Of a DNA stretch of 64,000 nt, positions 36,416 to 45,089 are shown one piece after another. The first letter of the stretch is position 1. Every line of letters begins with the position of its first letter. Position numbers and translations under genes: made by a program. This DNA is from JAJNBA01 sp035512775 (GTDB lineage: Bacteria > Actinomycetota > UBA4738 > HRBIN12). Below the pieces are notes generated by a model. That model did no database searches and was not told the DNA's origin. It worked only from the letters and a program-made list of their open reading frames with translations. The stretch lies in the NCBI GenBank assembly GCA_035512775.1, contig DATKDI010000083.1, forward strand, positions 1 to 64,000. The letters run 5' to 3'.

Positions 36416-37204
36416 TCAGGGAACCCGGACCTCCTCGCGTGCCTCCATCCGACGCCTGGCGTCATCGACGAACGCTCGCCAGATGTCGAGCGACCGCTCG
36501 TCGTCCTGCCACTCTTCGTGAAGCTCCCACTGCACGCCCAGGACGAACGCCGCCGAACCCGGCATCTCCACAGCCTCGATCGTCCCGTGCGGCGCCCAGG
36601 CGACCGCTTCCAGGCCGGTACCCACATCCTTGACCGCCTGGTGATGGTAGCTGTCGACCTCGTAGCGCTCTCCCAGGTGAGAGGCGAGGAGCGACCCCGG
36701 CTTCACGTCGACGGGATGGCTTGGGTGCGGAGGACGCTCGGTCCCCTCGAGCGTTGCCGTGACCAAGGCCCGCCACTCGTCCCACTTGGCACCGGGATGA
36801 TCCGCACCACCCTCCGGGAACTCCTCGAGGTCTCCGTGAAGCGTCCCACCGAGAGCGACGTTCAGGATCTGGCAGCCCCTGCACACGCCCAGGACGGGCA
36901 CCTCGTCCTCGACCGCGAGCAGCGCGTAGGAGATGTCGATCTCATCGAGGTGGGGTTGCCCGGGCAGATGCTGCGGATGCGGGTCCTCACGACCGTACCG
37001 CCAGGCCTCGATGTCGCGTCCGCCGGCCAGGACCAGACCGTCGATCCGCTCGATCAGGTCGACCCGATCCTCCTCCCGTTCGTAGTACGGGAGGAGGACG
37101 GGGAGGGCGCCCGCTGCGAGCAGCGGGCGCCCGTACCCGTATCCGTAGTAGTCGCCGTAGTCGGCGAAGCCTTCCGAGATCGCGACCAGCGGGCGGCGGA
37201 TCAG
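36416..37204 (-). CDS. Gamma-glutamyl-amine hydrolase, PuuD-like (peptidase C26)
   Basis: About 262 residues of the class I amidotransferase-like peptidase C26 family, which cleaves gamma-glutamyl amides. The nucleophile is in VLGVCRGCQILN and the His-x-Glu is in WELHEEW, which has an insertion compared with the usual WHPEW. The N-terminus RRPLVAIS follows directly on a region with no ATG, GTG or TTG at a sensible place; a CTG at 37204 overlapping the previous stop is the most likely start, so the start is uncertain. It may hydrolyse the gamma-glutamyl intermediate made by the GS-like protein at 41582. Confidence 0.75.
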   Translation of the reverse strand: MIRRPLVAISEGFADYGDYYGYGYGRPLLAAGALPVLLPYYEREEDRVDLIERIDGLVLAGGRDIEAWRYGREDPHPQHLPGQPHLDEIDISYALLAVEDEVPVLGVCRGCQILNVALGGTLHGDLEEFPEGGADHPGAKWDEWRALVTATLEGTERPPHPSHPVDVKPGSLLASHLGERYEVDSYHHQAVKDVGTGLEAVAWAPHGTIEAVEMPGSAAFVLGVQWELHEEWQDDERSLDIWRAFVDDARRRMEAREEVRVP

Positions 37205-37914
37205 GTGCGAACCCCCACGGTCGTGTCGAACCAGGCCTCGAACATCCGCCTTCCGTGATCCATCAGCTCGCTCGCCCTGCCTTCGAACTCCTCGAGAAGC
37301 TGCGGCAGCGAACCAGGGCCGAGGACCCGGTCTGCGTACGCGCGGTAGGCAGGAACCCTGGACCACTCGTCGGCCATCGCCGGAGTGACTTCCAGGTGGA
37401 ACTGGACGCCGTACGCGTTCCGAACGCGGAACGCCTGGTTCGGGTACGCGGCGGACGAGGCGAGGAGCGTGGCGTCATCCGGGAGGTCGAACGTGTCGCC
37501 GTGCCACTGCAGCGTGATCACCTCGAACGGGAGGAACCCGAGAACGGGATCCGCACGCCCATCATCCGTCAACGTCACAGGCAGTAGGCCAACCTCCGGC
37601 TCCGAGCCCGCATAGACCTTCGCTCCGAGGGATGACGCCAGGAGCTGCACCCCGAGACATGCGCCCCACACTGGGACCCCATCCTGCACGGCAGACGCGA
37701 TCAGGCGCTTCTCCTCCCGCAACCACGGGTGCTCATCCTCGTCGTTCACACTCATGGGACCGCCCATCGCGACGATCGCGTCGAACGATCGATCTGGGAG
37801 CGGCTGTCCTTCGTCCAGCTCCACCCGCGTGATCCGGGCGGCCCGGTCCCGGAGTACGTCTTCGTAGACGCCGGGAGGCTCGCACGCGATGTGCTGCAGG
37901 ACGAGGACGTCCAC
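37201..37914 (-). CDS. Class I glutamine amidotransferase
   Basis: A 237-residue stand-alone class I amidotransferase. The nucleophile elbow is VWGACLGVQLLASSLG and the His-x-Glu pair is in GVQFHLEVTP. It resembles the GuaA-type domain family that acts alone on gamma-glutamyl compounds. It lies next to another C26 enzyme and downstream of a class II amidotransferase, so three amidotransferase-like enzymes stand in one transcript. The precise substrate is unknown. Confidence 0.8.
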   Translation of the reverse strand: MDVLVLQHIACEPPGVYEDVLRDRAARITRVELDEGQPLPDRSFDAIVAMGGPMSVNDEDEHPWLREEKRLIASAVQDGVPVWGACLGVQLLASSLGAKVYAGSEPEVGLLPVTLTDDGRADPVLGFLPFEVITLQWHGDTFDLPDDATLLASSAAYPNQAFRVRNAYGVQFHLEVTPAMADEWSRVPAYRAYADRVLGPGSLPQLLEEFEGRASELMDHGRRMFEAWFDTTVGVRT

Positions 37915-37923
37915 GCCGGTGGC

Positions 37924-38358
37924 TCAGTGACCGGCGGGCCGTTCCCAGCCCTCCATCACCGCCGGCTTCCAGTCCCCACCGACGATCTCCGAGCCTTCCA
38001 CCCACGGCCCGAGCATCGGCTGCGGGAACTTCGCGTGCTTCGTCTTCAGCAGGATGCCGTACGAGTTCCCTTCGATCAGGTGCTTCATCAGCACCTTGCG
38101 GGCGAATTCGTCCTCGCGACCGGCGGGGATCTCGAAGTAGATCTTCAGGAATGAGTTCGAGTAGCGGTCGAACACCGCAGCTTCGCCGTCCTCCTGCAGC
38201 AGGGTGACGTCCTCGAGCCAATTCAGGTCCTCCCCCGGGGTCAGCGCGTCGAGGTCGATGTCCTCCACGAGCGAGATGTCCTCCTGGTACGGGAACCGCC
38301 GGCCGGCGAGCTCCTCGGCGTCGATCCCGATCTTCGTCGACAGATGCGGCTCGTCCAT
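37924..38358 (-). CDS. Unknown 144-residue protein in the GS/GltB-like operon
   Basis: No known domain was recognised. The N-terminus is acidic (DISLVEDIDLDALTPGEDLNWLEDV) and the C-terminal two thirds look like a compact alpha/beta fold (FLKIYFEIPAGREDEFARKVLMKHLIEG). It lies 10 bases downstream of the FMN glutamate-synthase-like gene and 9 before the class I amidotransferase. Such tight embedding suggests it is a working part of the system, perhaps a small subunit or a cofactor protein. Confidence 0.65.
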   Translation of the reverse strand: MDEPHLSTKIGIDAEELAGRRFPYQEDISLVEDIDLDALTPGEDLNWLEDVTLLQEDGEAAVFDRYSNSFLKIYFEIPAGREDEFARKVLMKHLIEGNSYGILLKTKHAKFPQPMLGPWVEGSEIVGGDWKPAVMEGWERPAGH

Positions 38359-38368
38359 CGTTGCTCCT

Positions 38369-39775
38369 CTAGGTCGGGAACTGCCCGGTGTCGGCTAGGT
38401 ACTTCTGCATCAGCGTCTTGATCTCGTCCAGCGTGCCTTGCTCGGTGACGCCCGGGATGTAGTCCGTGCCGGCGAGCGGCACTTTGGCCATCGCGGCGGC
38501 CTCGACCGTGAGCGCGCAGAGGTCTTCGGGCTCCAGCGAGTGCACGTCTGTCTTCCCGCAGGCTCGCGCGAGCATCTGGAGCTCCATGGTCATCGCCGTG
38601 AGCAGGTTGTACACGCGCGTCGCGGCCGAGTCCACCTCCAGGCGCTTCCGGAGCTCCGGGTCCTGTGTGGTGATCCCCACCGGGCACCGGCCCGTGTGGC
38701 AGTGGTAGCACTGCCCCGCGGGAACCCCGACCGTCCCCTCGTAGTCCGTGACGCCGGGGATCTCCTTGTTGCAGTTGAGGGCCATCAACGCGGCCGTCCC
38801 GATCGCAACGGCATCGGCACCGAGCGCGATGCACTTCGCCACGTCGGCGCCGTTGCGGATCCCCCCCGCGACGACCAGGTCGACGTCGTCCGCGAGCCCC
38901 ACGTCCTCCAGGGCCCGGCGGGCCTCGGGGATCGCCGCCATCAGCGGGATCCCGGTCTCCTCGGTGGCGATGTGCGGGCCCGCCCCGGTCGATCCTTCGG
39001 CGCCGTCCAGGTAGATGATGTCCGGCCCGCACTTGGCGGCCATCCGCACGTCGTCGTAGACGCGGGCCGCTCCCAACTTCAGCTGGATGGGGATGCGGTA
39101 GTCGGTGGCCTCACGGACCTCCTGCACCTTCAGCGACAGGTCGTCGGGTCCGAGCCAATCCGGGTGTCTCGCCGGGGAGCGCTGGTCGATCCCGGCCGGC
39201 AGGGACCGCATCTCCGCGACCTGCTCGGTCACCTTCTGGCCCATCAGATGCCCGCCGAGGCCGACCTTGCATCCTTGCCCGATGAAGAACTCGCAGGCGT
39301 CGGCCAGCATCAGGTGATGGGGGTTGAAGCCGTACCGCGACTGGATGTTCTGGTAGTACCACTTCGTCGAGAGATCTCGCTCCGGCGGGATCATGCCTCC
39401 CTCGCCCGAGCAGGTCGCCGTCCCTGCCATCGACGCACCCTTCGCGAGCGCCATCTTCGCCTCCAGCGACAGCGCACCGAACGACATGCCCGTGATGTAG
39501 ATCGGGATCTCCAGCTCGATCGGGTACTTGGCGAAGCGGGCGCCGAGCACCGTGTTGGTCTCGCACTTCTCGCGGTAGCCCTCGATCACGAATCGCGTCA
39601 ACGTGCCGGGCAGGAACATCAGCTGGTCCCAGTGCGGGATCGGCTTGAACATCGAGAACCCGCGCATGCGGTATCGCCCGAGCTCCGACTTCACGTGGAT
39701 GTCGTTGATGACCTCCTCTGTGAAGATCGGACTCCGTCCGAGCACGTCCTTGCGGGACGAGACCTCTGCCATCAC
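38369..39775 (-). CDS. Second FMN-binding glutamate-synthase-like subunit
   Basis: A 468-residue paralogue of the 15568-16956 protein with the same GltB-type TIM barrel, PSRYGF-like/QSRYGFNPHHLMLADACEF segment and C-terminal cluster CYHCHTGRCPVGITTQ. The ATG at 39775 is followed by another ATG. It belongs to a second set with a class II amidotransferase and a GXGXG subunit in the same order. That it is a duplicated set rather than a pseudogene is clear from the intact motifs. Confidence 0.82.
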   Translation of the reverse strand: MMAEVSSRKDVLGRSPIFTEEVINDIHVKSELGRYRMRGFSMFKPIPHWDQLMFLPGTLTRFVIEGYREKCETNTVLGARFAKYPIELEIPIYITGMSFGALSLEAKMALAKGASMAGTATCSGEGGMIPPERDLSTKWYYQNIQSRYGFNPHHLMLADACEFFIGQGCKVGLGGHLMGQKVTEQVAEMRSLPAGIDQRSPARHPDWLGPDDLSLKVQEVREATDYRIPIQLKLGAARVYDDVRMAAKCGPDIIYLDGAEGSTGAGPHIATEETGIPLMAAIPEARRALEDVGLADDVDLVVAGGIRNGADVAKCIALGADAVAIGTAALMALNCNKEIPGVTDYEGTVGVPAGQCYHCHTGRCPVGITTQDPELRKRLEVDSAATRVYNLLTAMTMELQMLARACGKTDVHSLEPEDLCALTVEAAAMAKVPLAGTDYIPGVTEQGTLDEIKTLMQKYLADTGQFPT

Positions 39776-39800
39776 GTCTCCCTCTTGGATCCCCGGCCGT

Positions 39801-40583
39801 TCAGATGACGTACTTCTTCTCGCTCGGCTCGAGGTTGTCGTAGTTGTAGAGCATCTTGCCGCAGACGAACTTCTGGAGCGCAGGCGGACTCCCGAGTCCG
39901 TAGATGCGGAACTTCCGCTCGATCATCTCGGTGTCCGCGTCGGTCCATCCCCCTTCGACGCAGTCGATCCCGAGCGACCTGACCTTCCCAGCCACGTAGA
40001 TCGAACCCTCGTACATCGAGTCACCGAGCCCGGGCCCGACGTCGCCGAGGATGATCTGCCGGCCGCGCTGCATCATGAACGCGGTCATCGTCCCGGCGTC
40101 GCCGCCGACGATGATCGTTCCGCCCTTCTGGTCGATGCCGGTCCGGGCGCCGACGCTGCCCCTGATGATGAGGTCTCCGCCGCGCATCGCCGCTCCGGTC
40201 AGGGATCCCGCGTTCTTCTCGATCACGACGACGCCGGACATCATGTTCTCACACGAGGACCAGCCGACGCGGCCGGTCACGGTGATCTCGGGGCCGTCGT
40301 TGAGGCCGAGCCCGAAGTATCCGAGGGATCCTTCGAACCGGATCTTGCAGCGCTGCAGGATCCCGACGCCGATCGAGTGCTTCGCGCCGGGGTTCCGCAC
40401 CGTGACGTCGCGAGCCCCTCGTTCATAGATCAGCCATCGGAGCTCGAGGTTGATCTGCCGGGTCGTGAGATCGGTCGCGTCGAAGCTGGCCGTCGCGCCG
40501 TCGACGTCCGAGACCTTGGGGATCTCGGCGTGGGGCTCCGCGAGCCCCCTGGCGTCGTAGGTGGTGCGTCTCAACCCGCTCAT
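39801..40583 (-). CDS. Second GXGXG-domain glutamate-synthase-like subunit
   Basis: A 260-residue beta-helix protein with the same repeats as the 16967 gene (GLGLNDGPEITVTGRVGW, GGDAGTMTAFMMQRG, GLGDSMYEGSIYVAGK) and an added N-terminal 40 residues. The ATG at 40583 overlaps the stop of the class II amidotransferase (ATGA). It stands in the second cluster as a structural partner of the 38369 and 40580 proteins. Confidence 0.82.
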   Translation of the reverse strand: MSGLRRTTYDARGLAEPHAEIPKVSDVDGATASFDATDLTTRQINLELRWLIYERGARDVTVRNPGAKHSIGVGILQRCKIRFEGSLGYFGLGLNDGPEITVTGRVGWSSCENMMSGVVVIEKNAGSLTGAAMRGGDLIIRGSVGARTGIDQKGGTIIVGGDAGTMTAFMMQRGRQIILGDVGPGLGDSMYEGSIYVAGKVRSLGIDCVEGGWTDADTEMIERKFRIYGLGSPPALQKFVCGKMLYNYDNLEPSEKKYVI

Positions 40584-41509
40584 CGTGTCCACACGAGCAC
40601 CTGCCCCTCGTATGGGTCGGAGGTCTCGATCTCTCGGTTGAGCACCGCGCGGATCGCGATCTCCTCCGACGCCATCGCGACGAGTCCGTCCGACTCGTAG
40701 AGGACGAGCGGCTTCGCAGCCATCTCGTCCTTCGCGACGCCGAGGGCGTCCTTCGTGACGGCCATGTAGGTGAAGACCCCGTCGAGATCCTCGAGGCTCT
40801 TGTGCATCGCGTCCTCGAGGGAACCGCCCTCGGACATCTTCTCGGCGAGGTACACCGCGATGATCTCCGAATCGCACTCCGACTGGAACCGTTCCCCGTT
40901 GGACTCGAGGCGCCTCTTCCATTGGAAGTAGTTCGTCAGCTGCCCGTTGTGCACGACGGCCACGTCGGAGAACGGATACGCCCAGTACGGATGCGCTCCC
41001 GAGATGTCCACGTCGGACTCCGTCGCCATGCGGACGTGCCCGATCGCGTGCGTGCCGGTGAACCCGCCGAGTCGGTAGAGATCCGAGACCTCCTGCGCGT
41101 TACCCAGGTCCTTCACGATCTCCAGGGAATGCCCCAGCGAGAGGACCTCGCAACCGGGGACATCTTCGAGGTAGTCGGCCAGGGCCTTCATGTCCCCGTC
41201 GTATCGGACGGTCGCCCGGTAGGCGTACTCCGTCTCGCTCTCGACCCGGTCGACCGAGGCGCCGATCTTGTGGAGGCGGGATTCCACCTCCTGTCGATTC
41301 CGGTCCAGGCGCTCCTTGAAGTCGAAATCCCGCGGGTCGTTGGCGTCGGCCAGCTTGAACCGGATGACGACGAGATCGGAGGGTTCTCCGAAGAGAGCGT
41401 AACCCGACGAGTCGGGTCCCCGGTGCTTCATCGCCTGGAGCATCTGGGTCATCTCGGTCCCGACGTCACCGGAGCCGTCGCGGTGGATGATGCCTGCGAT
41501 ACCGCACAT
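40580..41509 (-). CDS. Second class II glutamine amidotransferase subunit
   Basis: A 309-residue Ntn-type amidotransferase starting MCGIAGI, with the nucleophilic Cys at position 2, and with HRGPDSSGYALFG, GHVRMATES and HNGQLTNYF. It is a paralogue of the mgsA-like protein at 17662. It is preceded by the GS-like gene by 72 bases. It would supply a free amine or ammonia to the FMN subunit. Confidence 0.83.
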   Translation of the reverse strand: MCGIAGIIHRDGSGDVGTEMTQMLQAMKHRGPDSSGYALFGEPSDLVVIRFKLADANDPRDFDFKERLDRNRQEVESRLHKIGASVDRVESETEYAYRATVRYDGDMKALADYLEDVPGCEVLSLGHSLEIVKDLGNAQEVSDLYRLGGFTGTHAIGHVRMATESDVDISGAHPYWAYPFSDVAVVHNGQLTNYFQWKRRLESNGERFQSECDSEIIAVYLAEKMSEGGSLEDAMHKSLEDLDGVFTYMAVTKDALGVAKDEMAAKPLVLYESDGLVAMASEEIAIRAVLNREIETSDPYEGQVLVWTR

Positions 41510-41581
41510 GGGAAGAGGGTCGCTCCTTTCCTCGGCTCCTCGGCGAGCTCCTACGGCCACGCATCCTACGGCCAAAACGTG

Positions 41582-42979
41582 CTACGGAAGGATGTCCAGA
41601 TACTCCTTGACGTCCCAGTCGCTGACGGTGCCGATGAATCGCTTCCACTCATCCGTCTTGTAGTGCATGAAGACCCGGTACATGTCCCCCGGCAGTGCCG
41701 CCTTCACCACATCGTCCGCCTCGAGGGCCTCGAGTGCCTCGCCCAGCGTTTCGGGGATCCTCTGCACGTCCTTGCCCTCGGCGATGGCCTCGTAGATGTT
41801 CCGCTCCTCCGGTGGACCGGGATCGAGGTTCCGGGACAGCCCGTCCTTCATCGCCATGAGGAGGGCCGCGAAGGAAAGGTAGGGGTTCACCGCCGAGTCC
41901 ACGGACCGGTACTCGTACCGGCCCGGTGCCGAGATCCTGAGCGCGGTGGTTCGGTTCTGGAACCCCCAGTCGGCGAAGATCGGGGCCCAGAATCCTGCAT
42001 CGGCGAAACGCCGGTAGGAGTTCACCGTCGGGGAGGTGATGCATGTGAGGGCCCGGAGGTGCTCGAGCACGCCGCCGATCGCGTGGAGGCCGATCTTGCC
42101 GGGCACCCGGGGATCGTCGCCGTCGGGCATGAACATGTTCTCCTCGCCCTGCCAGAGCGAGATGTTGTGATGACAGCCGTTCGCAGAGACGCCCATGAAC
42201 GGCTTCGGCATGAAGCACGCGAACGCGTCCATCTCGCGCCCGACCTGTCGGCAGATCTGGCGGTAGGTCGTGAGCCGGTCAGCCGTGAGCTCGGCCTTGT
42301 CGAACATGAAGTTCAGCTCGAGCTGTCCCGGCGCGTCCTCGTGGTCGCCCTGGATCATGTCGAGGCCCATCGCGTTGCCGTACTCCATCACCTTGTGGAT
42401 GATCGGCTGGAGCTCCGAGAACTGGTCGATGTGGTAGCAGTACGGCTTGGTCTTGCCTTCGACCGACGGCGTCCCGTCGGGGTTGGTCTTCAGCCACATC
42501 ATCTCGGGCTCGGTGCCGGCCCGCAGGTGCAACCCGGTCTCCTCGGTGAACTCGTCGTGGATCCGCTTGAGGTTGCCGCGGCAGTCCGACGTCAGGAACG
42601 CTCCGCCGTCGACCTCCTCCTCGCGTCCGCGGAACAGCGTGCAGAAGACCCTCGCGGTCTTCCGATCCCAGGGGAGCACGCAGAAGGTCTCGACGTCCGG
42701 GATCCCGACGAGCTCCCGAGCCTCCGGGCCGTAGCCGATGTAGTTGCCGAGGCGGTCGACGAACAGGTTGGCGGTGGATCCGTAGACGAGCTGGAAGCCT
42801 TTGCGAGCGATCGTCTCCCAGTGCTTGGCCGGGATGCCCTTGCCCATGATGCGTCCGGTCACCGAGACGAACTGGTAGTACATGTAGGTCACGCCTTCGG
42901 CGTCGATCTGCCGGCGGACCTCCTTGATCGCGTCGTCACGCCCGGACCGCTCCACGAACTCCTCGATGTCGGTGGCCAA
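41582..42979 (-). CDS. Second glutamine-synthetase-like ligase (gamma-glutamyl amine synthetase family)
   Basis: A 465-residue GS-fold ligase with GDHEDAPGQLELN, FACFMPKPFMGVSANGCHHNIS and the FQNRTTALRIS region that give the metal, glutamate and ATP sites. It differs from the 20729 gene in the substrate loop (MPKPFMGVSANG against MPKPFSHLTGNG), so it probably acts on another amine. It is the first gene of the second cluster and is divergent from fhs. Confidence 0.8.
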   Translation of the reverse strand: MATDIEEFVERSGRDDAIKEVRRQIDAEGVTYMYYQFVSVTGRIMGKGIPAKHWETIARKGFQLVYGSTANLFVDRLGNYIGYGPEARELVGIPDVETFCVLPWDRKTARVFCTLFRGREEEVDGGAFLTSDCRGNLKRIHDEFTEETGLHLRAGTEPEMMWLKTNPDGTPSVEGKTKPYCYHIDQFSELQPIIHKVMEYGNAMGLDMIQGDHEDAPGQLELNFMFDKAELTADRLTTYRQICRQVGREMDAFACFMPKPFMGVSANGCHHNISLWQGEENMFMPDGDDPRVPGKIGLHAIGGVLEHLRALTCITSPTVNSYRRFADAGFWAPIFADWGFQNRTTALRISAPGRYEYRSVDSAVNPYLSFAALLMAMKDGLSRNLDPGPPEERNIYEAIAEGKDVQRIPETLGEALEALEADDVVKAALPGDMYRVFMHYKTDEWKRFIGTVSDWDVKEYLDILP

Positions 42980-43168
42980 CTGACGCCTCCCTTCGAGCGG
43001 CCCTCCCGCAGGCCGGCTGCGCGCATCCTACGCCGAGCGCGGTGGCGCGCGCTACGGGCTCACGGTCACCGATGGACGTCGCGCGCCGAGAACGGAACGG
43101 GTATCCTCTCGCGACCCAAGAAGCCGAGAGCTGCGAGCACCGTCGAGTGCCGACCGGGAGGCGACGCC

Positions 43169-44839
43169 GTGAAGAGCGGGCTGGAGATCGCGCAGGAGGC
43201 CGTCCTTCGCCCCATCACGGATGTCGCGGCGGACGCTGGGATGCTCGAGGATGAGCTCGAGCAGTACGGGCGCTTCAAGGGCAAGATCTCGCTCTCGATC
43301 CTCGATCGGCTGGCCGACAGGCCCGACGGAAAGCTGGTCATCACGACCGCGATCACGCCCACGAAGGCCGGCGAGGGGAAGACCACGACCTCGATCTCCC
43401 TCGCGCAGGGCATGGGGCGGATCGGCAAGGACGTGATGCTCTGCCTCCGCGAGCCCTCGATGGGTCCGGTCTTCGGGATCAAGGGCGGCGGCAACGGCGG
43501 CGGGTACGCGCAGGTCGTCCCGATGGAGGAGATCAACCTCCATTTCAACGGGGACTTCCATGCCGTGCAGGCGGCGCACAACCTCCTGGCGGCCGCGCTG
43601 GACGCCTCGATCTATCACGGCAACCAGCTCGGCATCGACCCGGTCTCGGTGACGTGGCCGAGGACCCTCGACGTGAACGATCGCGAGCTCCGGTACGGCG
43701 TCGTCGGCCTCGGCGGGAAGGCACACGGAGTTCCCCGCGAGAACCAGTTCGTGATCGTGGCGGCGTCCGAGATCATGGCCGTCCTCGCACTCGCGAACGA
43801 CGTCGCGGACCTTCGAGCGAGACTCGGCCGCGTCGTCGTGGCATCCACGTACGACGGGACCCCGGTGACGGCCGAAGAGTTGAAGGTCGCCGGCGCGATG
43901 GCCGTGATCATGAAGGAGGCCATCAAGCCGAACCTCGTCCAGACCCTCGAGGGACAACCTGCGCTGATCCACGCGGGCCCGTTCGGCAACATCGCGCACG
44001 CCAACAACTCGATCATCGAGGACCGCATCGCCCTGAAGCTGGCGGACTACGTCGTCACGGAGGCGGGCTTCGCCTCCGACCTCGGCTTCCAGAAGTTCTG
44101 CGACATCGTGTGCCGGATGGGCGGCTTCGTTCCCTCCGCAGGCGTGCTCGTCACCACCGTGAGGGCGACGAAGTCCCACGGCGGGATGCCGTTCGACCAG
44201 CTCGTGAACGAGGACGTGGATGCCCTTCGCAGGGGGATCGACAACCTCGCGGCACACATCGGCATCGTCAAGACGTACGGGCTGCCCTGTATCGTCTCGA
44301 TCAACAACTTCCCGACCGACACGGAGAAAGAGATCGACACGATCCAGGAGCTCGCGGGTGACGCCGGTGCCGACACGGTGGTCGTGAACCGGGCCTTCGC
44401 GGAAGGTGGCGCCGGCGCTACCGAGCTGGCGGAGGCGGTCGTCGCGGCGTGCGAGCGACCGAGCTCGTTCCACCAGCTCACACCCGACGGCACACCACTC
44501 AAGGAGCAGATCGAGGCGATCGCCACGAAGATCTACGGCGCGGACGGCGTCGACTACCAGGCGCAGGCCGAGAAGGACATCGCTCGGATGGAACAGCTCG
44601 GGTTCGGTGAGGTGCCGGTGTGCATGGCGAAGACCCACCTGTCGCTCAGTCACGACCCATCGATGCTGAACCGGCCGACGGGCTACCGGCTGCCCGTCCG
44701 CGGCGTCGTCCCCAGCGCCGGAGCCGGGTTCGTGGTGGTCCTCTGCGGCGACATGCAACGGATGCCGGGCCTCGGGAAGACACCCGCGTTCACGAAGGTC
44801 GATCTCGACGAGGACGGCCGGACGGTGGGCCTCTTCTAA
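43169..44839 (+). CDS. fhs: Formate-tetrahydrofolate ligase
   Basis: A 556-residue enzyme of full family length. The ATP-binding TPTKAGEGKTT is at residues 63-73, and GGNGGGYAQ and EAGFASDLGFQKF follow. It joins formate and tetrahydrofolate using ATP, or runs in reverse to free formate from 10-formyl-THF, which then goes to the formate dehydrogenase. The GTG at 43169 has GGGAGG 7 bases upstream; much longer upstream readings are shadows of the GS-like gene. It diverges from the second cluster and is close to the other folate genes at 46-50 kb. Confidence 0.9.
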   Translation: MKSGLEIAQEAVLRPITDVAADAGMLEDELEQYGRFKGKISLSILDRLADRPDGKLVITTAITPTKAGEGKTTTSISLAQGMGRIGKDVMLCLREPSMGPVFGIKGGGNGGGYAQVVPMEEINLHFNGDFHAVQAAHNLLAAALDASIYHGNQLGIDPVSVTWPRTLDVNDRELRYGVVGLGGKAHGVPRENQFVIVAASEIMAVLALANDVADLRARLGRVVVASTYDGTPVTAEELKVAGAMAVIMKEAIKPNLVQTLEGQPALIHAGPFGNIAHANNSIIEDRIALKLADYVVTEAGFASDLGFQKFCDIVCRMGGFVPSAGVLVTTVRATKSHGGMPFDQLVNEDVDALRRGIDNLAAHIGIVKTYGLPCIVSINNFPTDTEKEIDTIQELAGDAGADTVVVNRAFAEGGAGATELAEAVVAACERPSSFHQLTPDGTPLKEQIEAIATKIYGADGVDYQAQAEKDIARMEQLGFGEVPVCMAKTHLSLSHDPSMLNRPTGYRLPVRGVVPSAGAGFVVVLCGDMQRMPGLGKTPAFTKVDLDEDGRTVGLF

Positions 44840-45026
44840 GGCTGGCTCTCGCCGGGCTTGGCCGCTTCCGTGAACGTGAGGTAGTAGCCGTTGGGATCTC
44901 GCAGCCCGACCTCGCGAGCTCCCCAGTCACGGACCTCGGGACCCACTCCGGGATCGTGTGATCCTTGATCTCGTCGTAGAGGGCATCCACGCTCTCCGGA
45001 TAGAAGTGGATATCTCTGGTGCCAGC
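44837..45026 (-). pseudogene. Truncated, frame-broken VOC/glyoxalase-fold gene
   Basis: Two minus-strand reading frames together resemble the C-terminal half of a VOC protein: RDIHFYPESVDALYDEIKD in one, then EVRDWGAREVGLRDPNGYYLTFTE ending at TAG 44837-44839 in the next. The shift is one base near 44938. The N-terminal half is missing because the region is followed by the next gene's start. This is either a dead gene or an indel error. The remnant's end overlaps the fhs stop region. Confidence 0.6.
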
Positions 45027-45089
45027 ACCCACCCCGCCCGCGTAGCCGCCCCCTTGCCGGCGACGCTTCCCACAGCCCAACATCGGCAC

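Noticed and set aside
40802..43168. Plus-strand extension of the fhs reading frame up to 40802
   Set aside because: It lies antisense to the GS-like and amidotransferase genes, has no ribosome site, and FTHFS begins at GTG 43169.
42980..43168. Riboswitch or palindromic operator between the GS-like gene and fhs
   Set aside because: No conserved riboswitch core or good inverted repeat was found; only a lone TATCCT.
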